Shown here piece after piece: positions 16,933-26,926 of a stretch of DNA of 64,000 nucleotides (its first letter is position 1; each line of letters starts with the position of its first letter). This DNA comes from Pacificoceanicola sp049803835 (GTDB lineage Bacteria; Pseudomonadota; Alphaproteobacteria; Rhodobacterales; Rhodobacteraceae), in contig NZ_JBNAGK010000008.1 in NCBI RefSeq assembly GCF_049803835.1, forward strand, positions 195,756 to 259,755, written 5' to 3'. The translations under genes and the position numbers were made by a program. The notes beneath the pieces were generated by a model, which saw only the letters and a program-made list of their open reading frames with translations, ran no database searches and was not told the DNA's origin.

Positions 16933-17628
16933 TCACCCCACCTTGAGCATGTCGCACAACGTCTCGAGGGCGCGGCGCTCGTCGTCGGTCTTCTGCGCCA
17001 CCCGCGACTTGAACAACGTCGCTTGCGAACGCAGCACCGGCTCCTCGCTCAGCACCTTCAGGTGGTTCGCCCGCAAGGTCTCCCCCGTGGAGGTGATGTC
17101 CGCCACCGCCTCCGCCGTCAGGTTCCGCACGGTTCCCTCCGTCGCGCCTTGGCTGTCGACCAACTGGTAATCCGCCACACCGCCCTCGTGCAGATAGGCC
17201 CGCACCAGACGGTGATACTTCGTCGCAATCCGCATCCGGAAGCCATGCGCCGCCCGGAACGCCGAGGCCGCGGCATCGAGATCGTCCAGCGTGTCCACGT
17301 CCACCCAGGCCGCGGGCACGGCGATGATCAGGTCCGCATGGCCGAAGCCCAGTTCCGCCAGCGGCTGCACCTTCTGCTCCCACTGCACCAGCTTCTCGTG
17401 CACGAGGTCCGTCCCCGTGACCCCCAGATGGATGCGCCCCGCCGCCAGCTCTCGCGGGATCTCTCCCGCCGAGAGCAGCACCAGTTCGACGCCCTCCACC
17501 CCGGTCACCGCGCCGGAATACTCCCGCTCCGAGCCGGTCCGGGCAAGGCCGACGCCCCGCGCCCCGAACCAGTCGAAGGTCTTCTCCATCAGCCGCCCCT
17601 TGGACGGCACGCCCAGCTTGATCGTCAT
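16933..17628 (-). CDS. hisG: ATP phosphoribosyltransferase, short form
   Basis: A 231-residue short-form HisG, catalysing the first step of histidine biosynthesis from ATP and PRPP. It begins LGVPSKGRLMEKTFDWF and shows GRIHLGVTGTDLVHE and DITSTGETLRANHLKVL near the C-terminus. The C-terminal regulatory domain of long-form HisG is absent, which is why HisZ is needed and is encoded next to it. The ATG overlaps the hisZ stop (ATGA). The order hisS-hisZ-hisG with both overlaps implies one tightly coupled transcript. Confidence 0.97.
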   Translation of the reverse strand: MTIKLGVPSKGRLMEKTFDWFGARGVGLARTGSEREYSGAVTGVEGVELVLLSAGEIPRELAAGRIHLGVTGTDLVHEKLVQWEQKVQPLAELGFGHADLIIAVPAAWVDVDTLDDLDAAASAFRAAHGFRMRIATKYHRLVRAYLHEGGVADYQLVDSQGATEGTVRNLTAEAVADITSTGETLRANHLKVLSEEPVLRSQATLFKSRVAQKTDDERRALETLCDMLKVG

Positions 17629-18707
17629 TGCGCCGCCTCCATCGCGACAAGCAAGCCCGGCCGCAGCACCCCGCCCACCGCCGGGATCTCGCGCCCACGT
17701 CCCAGCTGCCGGGTCAGCGCGTCATAGCGCCCGCCCGAGGAGACCGAAGGCCAGTCCGGTCGTCCCGGCGCCAGGAAGCCAAAGACGAAGCCGTCGTAAT
17801 ACTCCATCGAACTGCGCCCGTAGCTCGCCTCGAAGGCCAGCGTGCCGATGTCGATCCCCCGCGCCTCCAGCGCGTCGCAGCGCCGGCCAAGGCGCTCGAC
17901 CGCGGTCGCAATCGCGGGCATGTCCACGGCAAGGTCCCGCAGGTGTTCGAGCGCGAAGGGGCAGGTCTCCGATACCTTCAGCAGCGCGTCGATCAGCGCC
18001 ACTTCCTCCGCCGCGATGAACGGCTCGGCTGCGTCGGCCCGCAAGGCCTCGATGCGGGCGGCGATCTCCGCCTCCGAGCGCAGGCCGATCACCGGCGCAC
18101 AGCCCGCCAGCGGATCGTCCCGTTCCAGCAGCGCGGCGCGGGTCGCGGGCATCGGCGTCTTGCCGGAATAGCGGTCCATCAGTGCCCGGAACCGCCGGGG
18201 CCGCCAGATGTGCCGCATCAGGGCGGAGCGGCGGGCATCCGAGGTGTTCAGCCCGGCAACCGCCGCCGTCAGGATGCCGATATCACCCGTCACGGCCCGC
18301 AGGCCATAAGGCGCGAGGATCTCCGCAAACCGGACGAAAACCTCCGCGTCGGCGGCCTCCGGATCGGTCCGGTCGAAAACCTCGAACCCCACCTGGAAAT
18401 ACTCCGACGCCCGGTCAGGATGCGTCTCCTGCCGCCGGAACACCTCTCCCGCATAGGTATACCGCGCCGGCTCCGCGCCCTCCGCCATGTGCATCTCGAC
18501 CACCGGCACGGTGAAATCCGGGCGCAGCATCACCTCGCCGAGCGCCGGGTCATGGGTGACATAGGCCCGCGTGCGGATGTCCTCGCCGTAGAGGTCAAGC
18601 AGGGTTTCGGCCGGTTGCAGGATGGCGCAATCCACGGGCATGGCGCCCAGAGCCTCGAATCCGGCCAGAAGGCTGGCCGCCTTCGCCTTGATCGCGGAAA
18701 GGCTCAT
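17625..18707 (-). CDS. hisZ: ATP phosphoribosyltransferase regulatory subunit
   Basis: A 360-residue HisZ, a catalytically inactive HisRS paralogue that forms the hetero-octamer with short HisG and gives histidine feedback. It retains class II synthetase fold features: MLRPDFTVPVVEMHM, YTYAGEVFRRQ, EYFQVGFEVF and YYDGFVFGFLAPG with SSGGRYDAL. The ATG at 18707 overlaps the hisS stop and the stop overlaps hisG, both as ATGA. Confidence 0.95.
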   Translation of the reverse strand: MSLSAIKAKAASLLAGFEALGAMPVDCAILQPAETLLDLYGEDIRTRAYVTHDPALGEVMLRPDFTVPVVEMHMAEGAEPARYTYAGEVFRRQETHPDRASEYFQVGFEVFDRTDPEAADAEVFVRFAEILAPYGLRAVTGDIGILTAAVAGLNTSDARRSALMRHIWRPRRFRALMDRYSGKTPMPATRAALLERDDPLAGCAPVIGLRSEAEIAARIEALRADAAEPFIAAEEVALIDALLKVSETCPFALEHLRDLAVDMPAIATAVERLGRRCDALEARGIDIGTLAFEASYGRSSMEYYDGFVFGFLAPGRPDWPSVSSGGRYDALTRQLGRGREIPAVGGVLRPGLLVAMEAAQ

Positions 18708-20176
18708 TTGTGCAGGTCCAGAAGCTGCCGCACCTTGGCAACGAGATCGCCGCGCGGCACCTCGTACTGGCTCGGATGGTCCTTCCACTCCTCGAGCGAG
18801 GCATCGGCGGCCAGTTTCGCGCCAAGGATCAGGTCCTTGATCTGCACAACCCCCTTCGCCTTCTCGTCGCCGCCTTCGATCACCGCCACCGGGCTTTCAC
18901 GCTTGTCCGCGTATTTCAGCTGGTTGCCGAAGTTCTTCGGATTGCCGAGATAGACCTCCGCCCGGATACCGGCGTTGCGCAGTTCCGCGACCATCGCCTG
19001 GTAATCAGCCATACGGGCCTTGTCCATCACGGTCACAACCACCGGCCCCTGCGCATGGGACTGGATACGCCCCTTCTCGCGCAGCGCCGCCAGCAGACGG
19101 TCAACGCCGATGGACACGCCCGTGGCAGGCACCTCCTGCCCGGTGAACCGCTTGACCAGATCGTCATAGCGCCCACCGCCGGAGACGGAGCCGAACTGCC
19201 GTTTGCGGCCCTTCTCGTCGAGGATTTCAAAGGTCAGTTCCGCCTCGTAGACCGGCCCGGTGTAATACCCGAGGCCCCGCACCACGGACGGGTCGATGTC
19301 GATGCGCTCGGGGCCATATCCTTGTGCGTTCAGCAGCTCGGCGATCTCTTCTAGCTCGTCCACCCCGGTCGCGCCGATCTGCGATGCACCGATGGCATCC
19401 CGCAGGTTCGCCAGCGTCTTCGCTGCATCCGCGCCTTTCGACGTCAGGAACGCCAACACCGGTGCGGCCTGATCGTCGGTGAGGCCAACCCCGTCGATAT
19501 AGGCACCGGAGGCGTCCAGGCGGCCCTTGCCCAAAAGCTCGCGCACGCCGCTCTCCCCGACCTTGTCGAACTTGTCGATGGTCCGGAGCACATCCGCAGC
19601 CTGCGCCTCACCCACGAGGCCCATGGTTTCCAGAACCCCGTTCAGAACCTTCCGGTTGTTCACCCGGATCAGGTAGTCGCCGCGCGGAATGCCCACGGTC
19701 TCCAACGTGTCCGACAGCATGGCGCAGATTTCCGCATCCGCCGCCGCGCTTGCCGCGCCAACGGTGTCCGCGTCGCACTGGTAGAACTGCCGGTAACGCC
19801 CCGGTCCCGGCTTCTCGTTTCGCCAGACCGGGCCCATGGCATAGCGCCGGTAGGGCAGCGGCAGGTCGTTGCGGTGCTGGGCATAGACCCGGGCCAAAGG
19901 CGCGGTCAGGTCGTAGCGCAGCGCCATCCACTGCTCGTCCTCATCCTGCCAGGCAAAGACCCCCTCGTTCGGGCGGTCCACATCGGGCAGGAACTTGCCC
20001 AGGGCCTCGACGGTCTCAACCCCCGAGGATTCCAGCGCGTCGAAGCCGTAGCGATGATAGACCTCCGCGATGGCCCGCAGCATCTCGGTGCGCTCAGTGA
20101 CCTCCGCGCCGAAATAATCGCGGAATCCCTTCGGCGTCTGGGCCTTGGGACGGGGGGCTTTCTTCTCTTTGGCCAT
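18704..20176 (-). CDS. hisS: Histidine--tRNA ligase
   Basis: A 490-residue class II aminoacyl-tRNA synthetase. Motif 1 region PKGFRDYFGAE, motif 2 GPVWRNEKPGPGRYRQFYQCD, the histidine A motif GLGYYTGPVYE and motif 3 GGGRYDDL with GVSIGVDRLLAAL are clear, followed by the C-terminal anticodon-binding domain. The ATG is at 20176. Placing it upstream of hisZ-hisG with ATGA overlaps is a typical alphaproteobacterial order and links tRNA charging with histidine synthesis. Confidence 0.97.
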   Translation of the reverse strand: MAKEKKAPRPKAQTPKGFRDYFGAEVTERTEMLRAIAEVYHRYGFDALESSGVETVEALGKFLPDVDRPNEGVFAWQDEDEQWMALRYDLTAPLARVYAQHRNDLPLPYRRYAMGPVWRNEKPGPGRYRQFYQCDADTVGAASAAADAEICAMLSDTLETVGIPRGDYLIRVNNRKVLNGVLETMGLVGEAQAADVLRTIDKFDKVGESGVRELLGKGRLDASGAYIDGVGLTDDQAAPVLAFLTSKGADAAKTLANLRDAIGASQIGATGVDELEEIAELLNAQGYGPERIDIDPSVVRGLGYYTGPVYEAELTFEILDEKGRKRQFGSVSGGGRYDDLVKRFTGQEVPATGVSIGVDRLLAALREKGRIQSHAQGPVVVTVMDKARMADYQAMVAELRNAGIRAEVYLGNPKNFGNQLKYADKRESPVAVIEGGDEKAKGVVQIKDLILGAKLAADASLEEWKDHPSQYEVPRGDLVAKVRQLLDLHK

Positions 20177-20307
20177 GGGTCTGGTTCCCGCACTGGACGT
20201 GTCGCGCTCCCTCTACCCATTTGGACTGCCGGGGGCAAGCAAGGTGCGGGCTGGACGGCGGCGGCCGATGCGCCTAGGTCGGAAACAGACGCCACCGGAG
20301 GCCCGCC

Positions 20308-20514
20308 ATGACTGACCAGACCGAAGCCCTTCAGGAACGCATCGCGCATCTCGAACGCATGGTGGAAGACCTCTCGGACGTCGTTGCGCGGCAGGCGGGC
20401 GATCTGGAGCGCCTGACGCGGCAGGTTGCCATGCTGATGCAGCGCGAGGCCACGCGGGAGGCGGATGCCGGGGGCGGCGCGTATTTCGCCGACGAGAGGC
20501 CGCCGCACTACTGA
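20308..20514 (+). CDS. slyX: SlyX family protein
   Basis: A 68-residue coiled-coil protein. The heptad pattern LQERIAHLERMVEDLSDVVARQ and the C-terminal DERPPHY tail match SlyX. Function is unknown. The ATG at 20308 follows CGGAGGCCCGCC, a strong ribosome site. It is divergent from hisS (131 bp gap) and convergent with ftsH; a 23-bp perfect hairpin and a terminator lie in the gap to ftsH. Confidence 0.88.
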   Translation: MTDQTEALQERIAHLERMVEDLSDVVARQAGDLERLTRQVAMLMQREATREADAGGGAYFADERPPHY

Positions 20515-20528
20515 CGCAGATCACCGCG

Positions 20529-20584
20529 GTAGGGTGGGTTTCCAACCCACCGCTCCGCAAGGGTGGGTTGGAAACCCACCCTAC
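20529..20584. repeat. Perfect 23-bp inverted repeat between slyX and ftsH
   Basis: Arms at 20529-20551 and 20562-20584 are fully complementary (left arm begins GTAGGGTGGGTTTCC) around a 10-nt loop. Similar GTAGGGTGGGTT palindromes are, as I recall, common REP-like intergenic repeats in Proteobacteria. It lies between convergent stops. Confidence 0.75.
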
Positions 20585-20613
20585 ACAGGCCCGCACCGCA
20601 TTGCCCAACAACG

Positions 20614-20643
20614 AAAAAGGCCGACCCATCCGGGCCGGCCTTT
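20614..20643. terminator. Terminator for ftsH (and possibly slyX)
   Basis: A strong GC stem, AAAAAGGCCGACCC then GGGCCGGCCTTT, is flanked by A-runs on the left and T-runs on the right, so it can act in both directions. On the minus strand it is 22 bases past the ftsH stop. Confidence 0.85.
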
Positions 20644-20665
20644 GCTTTGTCATCGAAACGGCCGC

Positions 20666-22582
<1,917 letters not shown>

Positions 22583-22604
22583 GGGGAAACTCCTTCAAAT
22601 ACGG

Positions 22605-22629
22605 AAAAACGCCTGAGCGGGCGCGTTTC
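22605..22629 (-). terminator. Terminator-like hairpin between tilS and ftsH
   Basis: On the minus strand AAACGCG...GGCGTTTTT forms a short stem ending in five T. It lies 23 bases before the ftsH TTG, so it may reduce read-through from the tol-tilS transcript into ftsH. Confidence 0.5.
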
Positions 22630-22658
22630 AGCGTAACATAGACATCATGAGCGCCGGT

Positions 22659-24014
22659 TCAATGCGAAAGAAGAAATCCGCGGAAATCCGGCACGCCCTG
22701 GCGCATCGGCAGAAGCTGCACGGCGTGCGTCGGTCCGAAGCCCATCGCGGCGCAGGCGACGAGCTTGTTGCCATCCCAGAGTGACGGCAGGCTGCGGGCG
22801 GTCAGGTGCGGCGGCGTCCCGGGTGTGCGGACAGGGATCTGCTGCCAGCCGGCATCGCCCAGGGCGCGGACGCTCAAACGCCTCATATCCTGGGGGAAAA
22901 CCCGCCAGCGGTCATCCCAGAGCGTCTCGCCGTCGGCCGGTTCGATACGATCCCGTACGGCGCGGTACTCGCGGAAGACATGCACCTGCGTCTTCTCGCA
23001 GCGCAACTCGCAACCGTGCAGCGTGGTCACCCCGCCGGAAAACAGCAGGTCGAGCGCCTGCTCCACCGCGTCCGCGCGCGGCGCGTAATCGGCGGAGGCG
23101 ACATAGTGAAGCGCCGCGGCAAGCAAGCGGCGCTGGGTGTCCGGCTCGATGGCAAAGAACCCGTCGCGGTCGAAGACGATCTCGCCCGTCGGCACGTCCA
23201 GCGCCCGGGTCTCCTGCCCGATCTGGTCCCAGACCTCTGCCGCGCGGCGTTGCAGGACCTCGCGGCTACGGGCCATGCGCGCGGCGGTCTTGGCGATGGT
23301 GTCGACGCCAAGCCCGTTCGGGGCGAGTTCCGCCAGCAGGCTCCGCATCCGCACCCGCTCGTATCCGTGATCCTCGTTCGACGGATCGTCGACCCAGCGC
23401 CCCTTGAGCGTGGTCAGGTAGTGTCGCAGCTCCGTGCGCCGCATCCCGAGGCAGGGGCGCAGGATGGTGAAGCCGGTGTCGCCGGTCTGGCGGTGCGGCG
23501 GCGTCGCGCCGCTCAGCTTTCCCGGCACGCGCGGTTGCCGCGACACCGGACGCGCCGGCCGCATGGCGGCCAGCCCGTCGATGCCGGAGCCACGCTTGAG
23601 CCGCATCAGGAAGGTCTCTGCCAGGTCGTCGCGGGTGTGCGCCATGAGCACATGCCGCAGGGACCCGCGCCACTGGTCGATCAGCGCCAGCCTTGCGCGC
23701 CGCGCCTCCGCCTGCACATTGCCCTTTCCGTCCCAGTCCCAACGCAACGTGGCATGGGGATGGCCCAGGGCGGCGCAGTCCTCGGCCACCATCCGCGCCT
23801 CATCCGCGCTCTCCGGGCGCAGGGCGTGATCCACCGTCACCACCCAGAGTTTGACGCCCCAGCGCCGCGTCCAGTTGTGCGCCAGCGTCAGCATCGCCAT
23901 GCTGTCGCCGCCGCCGGAGACGGCGAGCGCGATGTCTGTGGGGAAATCCGGGCCGAGAAGCTGGCCCATGGCATCGGCGAAGCGCTGGTCGAGCGACTCC
24001 GCCGCCGCGCTCAT
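22659..24014 (-). CDS. tilS: tRNA(Ile)-lysidine synthetase
   Basis: A 451-residue TilS, which converts C34 of tRNA-Ile(CAU) to lysidine so that it reads AUA. The PP-loop SGGGDSMAML is near residue 34, followed by VVTVDHALRPES, a GHPHATLRWDW stretch, HTRDDLAETFLMRL and LRPCLGMRRTELRHYL. I chose ATG at 24014, 7 bases after the cpoB stop; ATG at 24035 would overlap cpoB and add MAASDAG. It is the gene after cpoB and before ftsH, as in many alphaproteobacteria. Confidence 0.93.
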   Translation of the reverse strand: MSAAAESLDQRFADAMGQLLGPDFPTDIALAVSGGGDSMAMLTLAHNWTRRWGVKLWVVTVDHALRPESADEARMVAEDCAALGHPHATLRWDWDGKGNVQAEARRARLALIDQWRGSLRHVLMAHTRDDLAETFLMRLKRGSGIDGLAAMRPARPVSRQPRVPGKLSGATPPHRQTGDTGFTILRPCLGMRRTELRHYLTTLKGRWVDDPSNEDHGYERVRMRSLLAELAPNGLGVDTIAKTAARMARSREVLQRRAAEVWDQIGQETRALDVPTGEIVFDRDGFFAIEPDTQRRLLAAALHYVASADYAPRADAVEQALDLLFSGGVTTLHGCELRCEKTQVHVFREYRAVRDRIEPADGETLWDDRWRVFPQDMRRLSVRALGDAGWQQIPVRTPGTPPHLTARSLPSLWDGNKLVACAAMGFGPTHAVQLLPMRQGVPDFRGFLLSH

Positions 24015-24021
24015 TCCAGCG

Positions 24022-24855
24022 TCACTGGCAGCCAAGGTCCGACCGGCTCGCCGAGGCTTTCTGCACGTAGTCAGACGCCGGATACCGACCGGCCACCTCG
24101 CCCAGCGTCACGCAGGCCTCCGGTGCGCTGCCCAGCTTGCCAAGCGAGACCCCCAGCAGCCACAGCGCCTCCGGCGCAACCGCATCCTCCGGAAATCCGG
24201 AATAGGCGTTCAGATACCGCCGCGCGGCCTCGCGGGTGTCGCCCTGCGCGTCCAGCGCCTTGCCCTCGCCCACCAGCGCCGCCGCTTCCAGCGGGCCGCC
24301 GGGATAGATGTCGCGGAACTTGGCGAACAGCTGCGCCGCGCCGGTGTAATCGCCGTCGCTCAACGCTTTCTGCGCGGCGCGGAAATCGGCCTCCTCCCCC
24401 ACCGCCAGCTCGCCCTGATGCGGCGGAAGACCGTCCGAAACCGGCGCCTGCGTGGCCGGTGCGGGGGTCGCTGCCACCGCCTCGCCGCCGAGAGGCCGCG
24501 TCGCGGCAATGTTGCCGATGTCACAGCCCGGCTGCACCTCGCAGACCCGGAATTCCAGGTCCCCGAGACGATTGGTGCCGTCGCTGACGATGGTGTCGAT
24601 GCGGTTCTGCAACTGCTCCGTCTTCGACGTCATGCGGACCAGTTCCGCCTCGATGGCGTTCACCCGGTCCAGCACGGAGCCGCCCACCTGCACGGACCCC
24701 ATGCCGGTGGTGTTCAGCTCCTGTTTCAGCCGCGCCAGCTCGCCCTGCATCAGCGCGATGTCCTGCCGGATGTCGGCAAGGGTCTCGGCCTGCTGTGCCG
24801 GGGCGGTCCCCGCCACCAGCATCAGCGCAACGGCAAAGGCAGCGCGGCGCAGCAT
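24022..24855 (-). CDS. cpoB: Cell division coordinator CpoB (YbgF)
   Basis: A 277-residue periplasmic protein. A signal peptide (MLRRAAFAVALMLVAGTAPAQQ) is followed by a coiled-coil stretch (TLADIRQDIALMQGELARLK; RVNAIEAELVRM), a proline/alanine linker with a CEVQPGC pair and a C-terminal TPR domain (DFRAAQKALSDGDYTGAAQLFAKF onward). In E. coli CpoB links Tol-Pal constriction with PBP1B. It sits two bases after pal, on the same strand. Confidence 0.92.
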   Translation of the reverse strand: MLRRAAFAVALMLVAGTAPAQQAETLADIRQDIALMQGELARLKQELNTTGMGSVQVGGSVLDRVNAIEAELVRMTSKTEQLQNRIDTIVSDGTNRLGDLEFRVCEVQPGCDIGNIAATRPLGGEAVAATPAPATQAPVSDGLPPHQGELAVGEEADFRAAQKALSDGDYTGAAQLFAKFRDIYPGGPLEAAALVGEGKALDAQGDTREAARRYLNAYSGFPEDAVAPEALWLLGVSLGKLGSAPEACVTLGEVAGRYPASDYVQKASASRSDLGCQ

Positions 24856-24857
24856 TG

Positions 24858-25382
24858 TCAGACCCCCGAGCCCATCGAGATCACGGTCACCGCGCGGCGG
24901 TTCTTGGCGTAACAGGCCTCGACCGAGCACACCTCGACCGGGCGTTCCTTGCCGTAGGAGATGAACTTCAACCGGGTCGGCGAGACGCCCTTGGAGGTCA
25001 GGTACTCCATCACCGCGTTGGCGCGGCGTGCGCCGAGGGCGATGTTGTACTCGCGGGTGCCCTGTTCGTCCGCGTGGCCCTCGATCACCGCGAGGTAATC
25101 GGAGTTGGTCATCAGCCATTGCGCCTGCGCGTTCAGCGTCGCCTGCGCCTCCGGCGACAGCGTCGACTGGTCGACGGCAAAGAACACGCGGTCGCCCACG
25201 GTCTGGCTGAAGTACGCCGGGGAGCGCGGGTCGTTGGCGCTGCCGGGGATGATGTCGGAGGTGATGCCGCCGTTGGCGCCCGCGCCGTTCGCGCCATCGC
25301 CCGCGCCGAAGCGGTTCGGGTTGGTACAGGCCGATACGGCCAGCGCCGCGATCAGCAATATCGCCTTGGTCATGTGTGTCAT
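24858..25382 (-). CDS. pal: Peptidoglycan-associated lipoprotein Pal
   Basis: A 174-residue outer-membrane lipoprotein. The lipobox LAVSAC places the lipidated Cys near residue 19. The OmpA-like domain shows VFFAVDQSTLSPEAQATL, IEGHADEQGTREYNIALGARRANAV and KFISYGKERPV, the peptidoglycan (diaminopimelate)-binding region. Two starts are possible: ATG at 25382, next to AGGACAG, or ATG at 25373 (MTKAILLI). An extra Cys pair lies near the end (VCSVEACYAK). It anchors the Tol system to peptidoglycan. Confidence 0.95.
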   Translation of the reverse strand: MTHMTKAILLIAALAVSACTNPNRFGAGDGANGAGANGGITSDIIPGSANDPRSPAYFSQTVGDRVFFAVDQSTLSPEAQATLNAQAQWLMTNSDYLAVIEGHADEQGTREYNIALGARRANAVMEYLTSKGVSPTRLKFISYGKERPVEVCSVEACYAKNRRAVTVISMGSGV

Positions 25383-25457
25383 CTGTCTGTCCTGCTCATT
25401 CTTGTGTGTTTTGCCCGGCAGGCTACCACAGCCGCCGGCCGTTTCAAAGCTCCGGGC

Positions 25458-26789
25458 TTACTGCAGCGGTCCCCAGCTCGGGTCCGAGCCGCCCGCCGGC
25501 GTGCGCACCCGCTTGAGGTTGCGCCCCGAGATATCCACCGAGTAGAGCGCCGAGGCCCCGTCCGCTCCCTGCGTCTCGCGGGCGAACATCACGACACGGC
25601 CATTCGGCGCCCAGGTCGGGCCCTCGTCAAGGAACGAGGCCGTGAGCAGGCGCTCCTCGGAGCCGTCGGTTTTCATCACGCCGATGTGGAACCGCCCCGC
25701 GTTCTGCTTGGTGAAGGCGATCTGGTCGCCGCGCGGCGACCAGACGGGCGTGCCGTAGCGGCCCTCGCCAAAACTGATCCGCGTCGCCTCGCCGCCCTGC
25801 GCCGGCATGACATACAGCTGCTGCGAGCCGCTGCGGTCGCTTTCGAAAACGATCTGGCTGCCGTCCGGCGAATAGCTCGGGGCGGTCTCGATCGCCGGGG
25901 TGAAGGTCAGCTGCCGCACCGCGCCCGAACCGATGTCCATCGCCCAGATGTCGGTGTTGGAGCCATTGGTCAGCGAGTAGATCACCGTCTGCCCGTTCGG
26001 CGAGAAGCGCGGCGCGAAGCTCATCACCCCCTGATCCGCCTGGAAAACCCGGCTCTGCACGTCGCCCACGTTCAGCACGTGGATACGCGGCGATCCGGTG
26101 GCATAGGAGGTGTACAGCACCCGGTCGCCGTTGGGCGAGAACCGCGGGGCCAGCACGATGGCATCCGATCCGGTCAGGTACTGCACGTTCGCGCCGTCGT
26201 AATCCATGATCGCCAGGCGCTTGGCCCGGGCGTTCTTCGGCCCGGTCTCGGAGACAAAGACCACGCGGCTGTCGAAATAGGGCTGCTCGCCGGTCAGCCG
26301 GGAATAGACCTGGTCCGCCACCTTGTGCGCCAGCCGCCGCCAGCCGTCCGTCGTGGCAGTGAACTGCATGCCGTCGCCCAACTCGGTTCCGGCGAAGACG
26401 TCCCAGACCCGGAACTTGACGATCACGCGGCCCGATCCGTCGAGGCTCACCGCCCCGGTGATCAGCGCCTGCGCGTTGATCGCCTTCCAGTCGGCAAACT
26501 GCACCGGCGCGCCGAAACTGGCGATGGTGGAGATATGGGCGTCGCGTGGGATCTCGCGGAACAGGCCGGTGCCGGTCAGGTCGTCGGCCACCACGCGGCT
26601 GATGTCCTCGGCAAATTGCGCCGCATCCGGAGACTCGGCCACGAATTTCGGCACCGCGTAGGGCATCGGCTCGACCACGCCCTCGGTGATCTCGATCCGG
26701 AGTGGCCCGGTCTGCGCCGACACCGTCGAATGAGAGGCGACGACTATGGCCAAAGCCAGGGTCACCACGCTGACAATCCGCAAAATCAT
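25458..26789 (-). CDS. tolB: Tol-Pal system protein TolB
   Basis: A 443-residue periplasmic beta-propeller protein. After a signal peptide (ILRIVSVVTLALAIVVAS) comes the N-terminal TolB domain (FAEDISRVVADDLTGTGLFREI) and then repeated propeller blades with the family hallmark FSPNGDRVLYTS, FSPNGQTVIYS, YSPDGSQIVFES and WSPRGDQIAFTK. The ATG at 26789 follows GGGAAGGGAAACGG. It lies between tolA (137 bp upstream) and pal. Confidence 0.97.
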   Translation of the reverse strand: MILRIVSVVTLALAIVVASHSTVSAQTGPLRIEITEGVVEPMPYAVPKFVAESPDAAQFAEDISRVVADDLTGTGLFREIPRDAHISTIASFGAPVQFADWKAINAQALITGAVSLDGSGRVIVKFRVWDVFAGTELGDGMQFTATTDGWRRLAHKVADQVYSRLTGEQPYFDSRVVFVSETGPKNARAKRLAIMDYDGANVQYLTGSDAIVLAPRFSPNGDRVLYTSYATGSPRIHVLNVGDVQSRVFQADQGVMSFAPRFSPNGQTVIYSLTNGSNTDIWAMDIGSGAVRQLTFTPAIETAPSYSPDGSQIVFESDRSGSQQLYVMPAQGGEATRISFGEGRYGTPVWSPRGDQIAFTKQNAGRFHIGVMKTDGSEERLLTASFLDEGPTWAPNGRVVMFARETQGADGASALYSVDISGRNLKRVRTPAGGSDPSWGPLQ

Positions 26790-26926
26790 TCCGTTTCCCT
26801 TCCCGAAGGCGTCTTGCCGCCTCCAAAACCCGCTTTCGGGCCTGCCCGCGTCACCATATGCACCATTAACGAATTGCAAAACACCTGTCACACCACGGGT
26901 CACGGGGAATTTGGGCAAATCTCTGC

